Shown here: piece by piece, positions 57,501 to 64,000 of the stretch
Position numbering within the stretch: the stretch's first letter is position 1
How the letters are laid out: every line of letters begins with the position of its first letter
Assembly: GCF_030272615.1 (NCBI RefSeq)
Contig: NC_081414.1
Span: 47,918,501-47,982,500 of the forward strand
Length of the DNA: 64,000 bases
DNA from: Cryptomeria japonica
Taxonomy: Eukaryota; Streptophyta; Pinopsida; Cupressales; Cupressaceae
Direction of reading: 5' to 3'
Made by a program: the position numbers and the translations under genes
Notes under the pieces: generated by a model
Seen by the model: only the letters and a program-made list of their open reading frames with translations
What the model was told of the DNA's origin: nothing
Databases searched by the model: none

Positions 57501-57718
57501 CTGGTTTGATCCTTTTGTCCTTTCCACAAAATAGACCTAATTGAGTATGAATGGCTAAGGATCCTAGGTCTTCTATCTTGCAATCAATATAGTCTGAAAT
57601 TCCTTCTTCGACTATTACTCCAGCTGGAACTTGTGACAGCATTATATTTGCCCTTCCTTTGAATAAAACTTTCTGACTCAATAGATGTGCTTGAACTGGT
57701 ATGAGATGTGGAAGCCAT
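54502..57718 (-). pseudogene. Element E second ORF, unknown conserved protein (about 1,060 codons)
   Basis: ATG at 57718 (MASTSHTSSSTSIES); one shift near 57685, then a single frame to TAA 54502-54504. Regions: (1) globular, with DYIDCKIEDLGSLAIHTQLG, IKIILSRVHGDKMYLERTHD and MVIGYKTFSASRINFVSAAA; (2) QLLVGLFFYFQ and MEAVEPRMEEVEPMGYEV (about 57010-56700); (3) basic, Lys/Ala-rich (56570-56370); (4) second globular part (56358-55873: LTHCQRIVKNIRRKLLHDLI); (5) Lys/Glu-rich run (55677-55380); (6) coiled coils (55278-54510). The ten in-frame stops each look one C-to-T step from CAA, CAG or CGA. No enzyme motif recognised; regions 1, 2 and 4 recur in D, and 1 and 2 in B. Confidence 0.78.
55400..55660. 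repeat. Purine/pyrimidine low-complexity repeat encoding Lys/Glu run
   Basis: CTTCCTCTTCCTTTTTCTTCT units repeat with variations; on the minus strand they encode strings of EEEEKKK. Seemingly long plus-strand frames of Ser/Leu/Phe here are shadows of this repeat. The segment may vary in copy number between elements; D and B lack a comparable run. Confidence 0.9.
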
Positions 57719-57974
57719 TGAAGAGTATTTCAAGAACACGAAAAAATACCTTTCTAACACAAAATTAGGGCTTCCTGATTCTACTTTACTTCGCTCTCTG
57801 TCGAATGCCAAATCACCGCTTTGAGTTCTCCACTACCGCTTGCAAACTATATTTGAATCTCTTTCAAAGCTCTCCAATTTCTCAAAATCTAAGCTCAAAT
57901 CACCTTTTCTTCGCTTTGCACTTGAAAACTTTTCTTCGCTCAAAAACAGATAGTGAGAAATGATTTGAAAAATG

Positions 57975-58035
57975 CATTTATACATCTCTCTCACCTACCA
58001 TCATTAATGCTCCTATATTAGGGCGTAAACCCTAA
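57975..58035 (-). promoter_or_regulatory. Possible internal promoter before the E second ORF
   Basis: Plus coordinates: AAACCCTAA (telo-box) 58027-58035, CATTAATGCT 58002-58011, CATTTATA (TATAAATG on the minus strand) 57975-57982, about 260 nt before the ATG at 57718. The same three elements precede the D ORF. The spacer 57719-58174 is otherwise non-coding; a GAAAGGTATTT near 57750 resembles a 5' splice site and recurs in D. Confidence 0.45.
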
Positions 58036-58174
58036 TTTGCCTTTTTACCATTTTTGGTCTTCTGCCAAGTGACAGGTGTAGCATACTGGTTAAGGTCTTT
58101 TACCAGTGTTAACCTGAGGTTTGAAAGCATTTTGCCATTTGCTCCCCCTAAGCCTTTGCGGCTTAGTTTGCCGG

Positions 58175-59451
58175 TTACGATATTTCCACACTAGGTGCAA
58201 AAACCGGTTCCTCCTCCAATAATATTGGTTTCTTCTTCCATGTTTTCTTCATGTCTCCTTGAACTTTTTCAACATCTATTTCTCCTTCCTGAGTGACCGG
58301 TATATCATTAGATGTACTTTTTCTGCTTCTGCAGAATCTTGCAATGTGACCCGGTTTGTTGCAATGATAGCAAACAAGTCCAGGTGCTCTCCAAGGTCCA
58401 TTGTACATGCTTCCATTATTCCTTCTGCATGTTGCAGTAGTGTGACCATGACCATGATAGATCATACAACTTTCTCTCCATCCATTTGCCACTTGATGAC
58501 CACCACTTCTTGACTGATGATTGAAGACATTAAACCGGTTGTGGTTTCAGTTCATAAAAGATTCAAGACTAGTTCCTTGGGTCCTCTGAGGATATCTTCC
58601 AGTGTTATCCATTATAGACCTACATTCAAATGCTCTATGCCCAAACTTGTTGCATGCATAACAATGACCATTGAACTAATTGGATCTAGGTACATTGTTG
58701 ATAAAATAAGGAAAATTATTGTAGGCTTTGCTCCTACATACATTGGCAGTGTGTCCTTCTTTAAGACAGTAAAGCAAACAGGTTTGAATTTTTGCTTACC
58801 TTTTCCTTTGAGTGCCGGTTTCTTCTTTGATACTTCAACATTTGTTCCTGAGGATTCTCCTTCCTCATGTCCAAAAAAACCAAGACCTTTGGTATTCTTT
58901 TCTGGTCTAGATGACTCAAGCTTTTTCTCTAGCCTGACTGTACTTTTGCCAAACTTAGCAAGTATTTCCTTTGACTCAAAGAGTTCTTTGGAGATAGCAG
59001 TGTTTGTCTCCATAAGACTTGCATTTTCAAAGATGGCAATGTTCAGTTCTCCTTGCATGTCTTCTTTTTCCATTCTACTCTCATGAAGGTGAGCAGTTAG
59101 TGCACTAATCTCATGTTTCAACCTGGAGATCTCATGATCTCTGTCTTTTACCAGATCTTTAGCTTTTCTCCGGTTCTCAAGCTCTTGGCTAAACCAAATA
59201 GTCAGTCCTTCCAACTCCTTTCTTAAATTGGAGTTTGAATCATTCAGCTTATTCACTTCAGCAATCATAGCTTCCATGTTAGCTTCATCTTCAGAACTAC
59301 TTTTAGATAGTTCCATCAGCCTCTCTGCATGTTCTCTTCTTTTTGCTTGAGATGCCTTGTATTTGACCATAAGATCATCATAGGCTTGCTCAGACTTAGT
59401 AAGCCGTCGAGTAAGTTCCCTCAAGGTGTATTCCCCCATATCTCTTTCCAA
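58175..59451 (-). pseudogene. Element E gag-like coiled-coil protein with four zinc knuckles
   Basis: ATG at 59451 (MERDMGEYTLRELTRRLTKS), 36 nt after the primer site. Coiled coil to about 58900 (LRKELEGLTIWFSQELENRR). Knuckles: CFTVLKKDTLPMYVG region (about 58770, Cys/Gly/His recoverable in a neighbouring frame), a second near 58660-58620 (CHA ... GIEHLNV), CMIYHGHGHTTATC (about 58470-58430) and CYHCNKPGHIARFC (58331-58372, intact). It ends VFAPSVEIS at 58175. Frames change near 58760 and 58530. The UBN2-type N-terminus is missing, as in B and D. Confidence 0.76.
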
Positions 59452-59475
59452 GTGGTTAAACTTATAGAAAGGTTG

Positions 59476-59487
59476 GCTCTGATACCA
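59476..59487 (-). other. Element E primer binding site
   Basis: GCTCTGATACCA in plus (TGGTATCAGAGC on the minus strand), two bases from the LTR. Perfect match to the initiator tRNA-Met end. Confidence 0.9.
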
Positions 59488-59489
59488 AT

Positions 59490-60648
59490 TGATGAATACT
59501 AAGAGGGGGGGGGTGAATTAGTATGCCAAAAATCTTTGCACTAAAACACTTACACAGTCTAAAGATAAACTGGTAAAGCAATCTAACAGTCAAACCGGTT
59601 ACCACACATACAAACCAAAATGTGAATAAAACATTCACCCACAAAAGCAATACAACCATAACACAAGATATTTGACGTGGAAACCCAACTGGGAAAAACC
59701 ACGGTGAGATGGAACTCACAAGTCACTATCTGCAGAATAGAAACCAGATCAGTTAAGGTCAGATTGGTTAAGGTCTTACAATGTTCTTCACCAGAACAGA
59801 TCCTGTTAGGAATCTCAATCTCTGTTAGGAGATAAGTCCGATTAAAGACTACCTTGTTAGAGGATTTTAGATTCACATGTGTGAACCACCTTGTTAGAGG
59901 ATTTTACAAAGGCTTTGAGGCCTACCCGGTTAAGGGCTACAGACTTGTCAAAGATGTGAGTAATCAACAAGTGTTTGATCTATCTAATAGCACAAACTGC
60001 TTGGTTAGATCCAGTATTGCTCATAGCTAATGCATTCTAGCATTACTTCAGTCTTCTCTATCTCTCTTAGTTACAACTCGATCTTCTCAGATAAGATCGC
60101 TCTTCCAACACTCAACATCCACCTTAAACCCTAGCTCAACATTAACCCTTTTTGCAACTTCTTCAACAACTCAAAAACCCTAGACATGATGTCCTTTTAA
60201 AGGAATCTGATTTCATGTCCGTCCAATAGGATTACATTACAATTTCCTAGGTTCAGTGAATCTAGACATACTCAATAACACGACACAAGAATCACCGTCA
60301 ATGTGTTGGCACCATCAAACAATCGATGGATTGGTAACTCATCACAGAGTATTACCGGTTTATACAAAATTTCGGTTGCCAGTTTGACAAAAATGAAGAC
60401 TGGTAAGAATGTGTTGTGTCGCTTTGCTTCCTCGTACCGCTTGTGATCTGCGAACCGTTTGGGGTCGACATGCCACTTCAAACTGGGAAACACATTCAGC
60501 AAAATCACTACTAGTCTAAAGACTAGAATACAACATACCGGTTGGAACAAATACCGGTTGAGCATGAGCTCATACATATAAAGGGGATCTCAATACAAGT
60601 GCATGTCCATCAATGACAATCACAACATAAACATAAAAAATGCCAACA
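59490..60648 (-). repeat. Element E 5' LTR
   Basis: TGATGAATACTAAGAGGGGG to AAAATGCCAACA, 1,159 bp. Compared with the 3' LTR it has about 28 bp more near 59560 and a short doubled GGTTAAGGTC near 59755-59775. TAAGA follows at 60649. Confidence 0.93.
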
Positions 60649-60653
60649 TAAGA

Positions 60654-60892
60654 ATGATATTTTTGGCTTTAGCATTGTTCTCATATTCCTTCTTAGCATC
60701 TGAATCAGTAGGGGGATTATTAGGGACTATATACCCATTCACAACCGACATCCATACATCACAACCTTGAGAGGACAAGTAGGTTTCCATTCTTCTACTC
60801 CAAAAGGCATAGTTGACACCATCAAACATAGGGTCTTTTGAGGAGGCAGATTCATTTCTTGCCATTGTGAACACTTGATGGGATCTAACCAA
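60654..60892 (-). pseudogene. gag: Element I gag, N-terminal part
   Basis: ATG at 60892, with an alternative at 60865 (MARNESASSKDPMFDGVNYA). FWSRRMETYLSSQGCDVWMS and NNAKAKNIILM match the start of plant Copia gag (DUF4219/UBN2). It is cut by E and continues at 53019. Confidence 0.88.
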
Positions 60893-60926
60893 GCTAGAGA
60901 ACGCTTTGACAAAACAAGGTACCTAC

Positions 60927-60938
60927 GCTCTAATACCA
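60927..60938 (-). other. Element I primer binding site
   Basis: GCTCTAATACCA in plus, TGGTATTAGAGC on the minus strand, one transition from the tRNA-Met complement, two bases from the LTR at 60941. Confidence 0.85.
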
Positions 60939-60940
60939 AT

Positions 60941-62678
60941 TGTTGGACACAATGGATCACTGAGAGGGGGGTGAATCAGTGATTTAAACACTTTTGCTTA
61001 AACATGGATATACCGGTACGATATAAAACAAGCTGAGTGCTGATCGATAGACCAAACAATACAAACTAAGTATGTAAAAGGATTTGTTATAACATCAATA
61101 TAACTCATACACAAGAATGCATCACATAACACTAGATATAGGAGGAAAACCCAATGTGGGAAAAACCTCGGTAAGAATAGCTGCTGGAGATCTTCTACTG
61201 CAAACCAGCCTCACAATGTAAATGATCTGATTATAATTTTACTGAACCAACCCAAGGAGCACCAACCCTTGATTTATGAGCACCAACTCAAAGGAGTACC
61301 AACCCCTGAACAATTTATAGGCTACAACCTAAAGGAGCTACAACACCTGCACTAAGCACCTACTTAGTGAAGACAATATGAAGATTCAAATACAAAAGTA
61401 AATTCCCTGTTGCAAATGAAGTTTTACAACCCTTAAATACACTACTCTACTGGTTTCAATCTTACCGGTCTGTAAAATTTTGACATTCACTGCAAGACTG
61501 CCTTTATGTTCTTTCTTACTCTGTTAAAACTTCTATTCCTTTGTCTGCTGGATTCACTTCACACCTGCTCACACTTTGACAGGTTCTATCTCTACCGGTT
61601 TGTTCTCTGCTGGTTCACATACCTTTCCGGTTTCTCCTTCAACACATAGTCACTTGAGATTTTTCTTGTTTTTCACTTAGATAATATTTTCTATCTCTCT
61701 TTCATTCACCAACATAATCATATATCATTCTACATCAGCAGTCTCATCAATTTAGATTTGTATATTTAAAAACAAGTTTTCCTGCCAAAAATAAAATCAA
61801 ACTTTAGGCGGTTAGGATTTCTTTCCTTCAACCAAATCTATATCAAATCTGATTTGATCTGCCTTGGATCATTCACCTGCTTTGGGGAGATGCATCTTTA
61901 CAAATTTTTGTTCATCCAATGCATGTTTTCTAAAAATAGCAAACTTTACCCTGCTTTACGGCCTTGATCTATGTCGATCTCATTTCATCCAACTATTTCT
62001 AACTGAAGGTCAATCTGCAATTGGATTTCATGCCCTGATCACCATGCCAACAACTACCTAACCATTCTCTGTCGTCCATTCTTCCTCAAGCCGCAACAAT
62101 TAGATAATATCCCATGAGTTGTGGATTTATCATTTAATGACCACAAACTACATAGACAACCATGTCGATGAATATTTTATCAACCTCTGCATGTTTGCCA
62201 ACTCAGCTCCCCATTGCACACATCAGCATACATTCAAATTACCGAAAAAGAGTCGGTTTATACCTAAATATCCCTACCGATACAAACCCTTCTACCAGTA
62301 CAAACCTTTACCGATATGCCCACCATACTGGACAAATACTTTTACTGGCAGCACATCATACTGACAGTTCATCTTTCCTTTCGGTATGTCTTCGTGCCAT
62401 TCATTTTGTTCAACTCACCAAGTGTTGTTGTGATTCATATAACATTATACCTCTTCATCACAAACAAACATCCAACTTTCATACTGGTTTATGCCTTACC
62501 GGTTATAGCTCAAGCATGCCAACACACTCCTACAAATCACCTCATAATGGTGGTACCATCTATCAACTCATAACATACTTCTCTTTGGTATGTCGGTTCA
62601 ATCTTCTTCATAGCAATTGACACATTCTACTAGTAACCTGCAATACCGGTTGACATCAATGACAACTCAATGCCAATG
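60941..62678 (-). repeat. Element I 5' LTR
   Basis: Uninterrupted copy, 1,738 bp, from TGTTGGACAC; the far end reads CTCAATGCCAATG where the 3' LTR has GTGCCAACA. It carries about 87 bp (62480-62566) that the 3' LTR lacks. AGAAG at 62679-62683 is the right target duplication (left copy GGAAG). Confidence 0.9.
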
Positions 62679-62683
62679 AGAAG

Positions 62684-63678
62684 TCTCATTGACTTACAAA
62701 ATATTTGGACTATAATCTGGAATCAAATGAATTGAAAGAATAACATCTCCAAATCCCTGAGAACAATTCCGGTTAAGCACATTTGTTTGCTCTGTAACAC
62801 TCTAATCTTTTCTCAATCACAATGCCAAAGGATGTATTCACTTGTTCACACCTTTACCATTCTTTGATAATGCAGACACCACACCAATACCAAATTTAAA
62901 TGACTATACCATCTATATATAACGATCATCAACCTTGACTACAAGGGTCAGCCAAAACCTCAACTCATAATTACAAAATTGTATCACACAATACAAAGAT
63001 CGACCACCGAACCAATATAATGATACACATGACATAACATTGACCTCAACCAAATGCTCAAACATGCAACACCACCAAAAATCATGCCAAGATTAACCGC
63101 AACACGCTACACCACCAAATAGGTCTCATATAGCATGAACACCACCATTGGATGCACAATGATCAATGTAGATCATCAAAACAAATAGGACATAATTAGG
63201 AAACACCATCAAGAACATTAGAATCATCTGTAATAGTTGTACCAACACCACTTATCAAATCTTCATCGATCAACATCGGAAACTTAAGAACACTCAAACA
63301 ACAACAACTATCACAAGGAAAGATAATTTGCAGAGCACCAAAACATGAGCCATTTGAAATGAAGATACACATGAACATCCCAAACAATCTCCCAAAATAT
63401 TAACTCAAGATCTGATCACACCAAAATATATCAAAGAAAATACCAAACTTTGCAACATACTGATCAGAAGAACCAAACTGTAAACTGGATCATATGATAT
63501 GATCAATTAAGCTCTTTGATCACTTAAACCAATACATAAAGATATAATGATATAAGAAATACTCCATATATCCAACCATGATCCCAATAAACCAATCTCC
63601 AACCACCAAAGCAATAAATCACAGGAATATGTTGACATCAATGACAACAATATATCCTAGTAGCAACAATGTCCAACA
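62684..63678 (-). repeat. Element K 3' LTR, second piece
   Basis: It continues the LTR from 22267 after element I and ends AATGTCCAACA before a polypurine tract. Total LTR about 1.34 kb. It holds no coding sense; the 63196-63387 open frame on the minus strand is chance. Confidence 0.75.
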
Positions 63679-64000
63679 ATCTCCCCCTTTGGCATTGATG
63701 GCAACATATGGATGTGAAAAACAATCAATGCAAAGAAAGAAAACATCTCCAACAAACTCCCCCTAAGATCAAGCTCACCAATATCAGATAAGACAATTTT
63801 TCACATGCTTTCTCTCCCCCTTTGACATCAATGAGAAAGGTTCTCAAGATAGAAAACCAAACTCTCACCCTTAGATAAACAAATCATGATTACAACCAAC
63901 TCAACTAAACCACAAATAGACTACTCCATCAGAGGAGCAGCATAAATGTTGGCAATATTACATTATAACAGACAATGAAAGATTGTTGACATTTCAATAA
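63679..64000 (-). mobile_element. Element K internal region, 3' untranslated part
   Basis: Minus-strand polypurine tracts CAAAGGGGGAGAT (63679-63691), AGGGGGAGT (63756-63764) and CAAAGGGGGAGAG (63814-63826) show that K is a further Sirevirus-like or non-autonomous relative whose body runs off the right edge. No coding sense is visible in the 322 bp. Confidence 0.65.

Larger units (their letters stand above)
53025..60648 (-). mobile_element. Element E: non-autonomous LTR element, best preserved of its kind
   Basis: LTRs 53025-54155 and 59490-60648, perfect TAAGA duplication (53020-53024 and 60649-60653), primer site, polypurine tracts, a zinc-knuckle ORF (58175-59451) and the unknown second ORF (54502-57718). 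7.6 kb. E interrupts element I gag. No protease, integrase, RT or RNase H motif is present in any frame. The second ORF keeps one frame for over 3 kb, so E is the reference copy for this group. Confidence 0.92.
22268..62678 (-). mobile_element. Element I: Copia element split by D, J and E
   Basis: 3' LTR (22268-23150 plus 33042-33809), polypurine tract, RNase H, RT, integrase, protease, gag, primer site and 5' LTR (60941-62678) are found in this order on the minus strand. Removing D, J and E with one copy of each duplication leaves about 8.9 kb. Frames and motifs join across each insertion. The flanks GGAAG (22263-22267) and AGAAG (62679-62683) are an imperfect target duplication inside K's LTR; the terminal CA of the LTR appears changed to TG at 62677-62678. 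Primer site, gag with coiled coil and knuckles, and serial polypurine tracts fit a Sirevirus. Confidence 0.88.

Noticed and set aside
63196-63387. Minus-strand 63-residue frame with hydrophobic start
   Set aside because: It lies in K's LTR; the signal-peptide look is chance.

Overview
This window is plant nuclear DNA made almost entirely of nested LTR retrotransposons. I see no ordinary host gene, rRNA, tRNA gene or CRISPR array. Evidence for a plant: Copia elements with a primer site matching the 3' end of plant initiator tRNA-Met (TGGTATCAGAGC), repeated CAAAGGGGGAG polypurine tracts before the 3' LTRs as described for Sireviruses, a Tnt1-like Copia, and a Gypsy element with the second (archaeal-type) RNase H typical of the Tat clade. 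The depth of nesting suggests a large, slowly purged genome; a gymnosperm is a guess I cannot prove.

Layout, with letters used in the entries. A (1-8473, plus) is a Copia element whose 5' LTR is cut by the window edge; a solo LTR of another family (5675-6977) sits in its 3' region. A abuts C (pieces 8474-9557, 17588-18116, 19192-20332, minus), the oldest visible layer, which carries an unidentified ORF. C is split by B (9558-17587), by a solo LTR (18117-19191) and by H (20333-21920 and beyond). H is split by K (LTR pieces 21921-22267 and 62684-63678, body running off the right edge). K's LTR is split by I (22268-62678), a Copia element of about 8.9 kb stretched over 40 kb because it holds three insertions: D (23151-33036) in its 3' LTR, J (34713-48704, a 14 kb Gypsy) in its RT/RNase H region, and E (53025-60648) in gag. 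D holds two solo LTRs. The chain C > H > K > I > D > solo LTR is six levels deep. Target duplications are perfect for D, E, J, B and three solo LTRs (for B this needs an LTR starting TTG), and imperfect for I and for the solo LTR in D's LTR.

The most interesting part is B, D and E, all minus strand. They have LTRs, primer sites and polypurine tracts like the Copia elements but no protease, integrase or RT that I can find. Each encodes (1) a coiled-coil protein with several CCHC zinc knuckles, resembling the rear half of the Copia gag next door, and (2) after a 440-530 bp spacer, a second ORF of about 1,000 codons with two conserved globular regions, a basic or Lys/Glu-rich stretch and C-terminal coiled coils. 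I do not recognise the second protein. Its upstream spacer has a TATA-like box at nearly the same distance in all three and a telo-box (AAACCCTAA) in D and E. They look like non-autonomous elements moved by Sirevirus-like partners while carrying a conserved extra gene.

J has unusual architecture too: an RNase H-like domain before RT instead of after it, and downstream of integrase a divergent pair of ORFs, one antisense (about 400 codons) and one sense (about 1,316 codons). All coding regions are broken; many stops are one C-to-T change from Gln or Arg codons, as expected of methylated, ageing elements. Domain assignments come from reading motifs by eye, without database searches.
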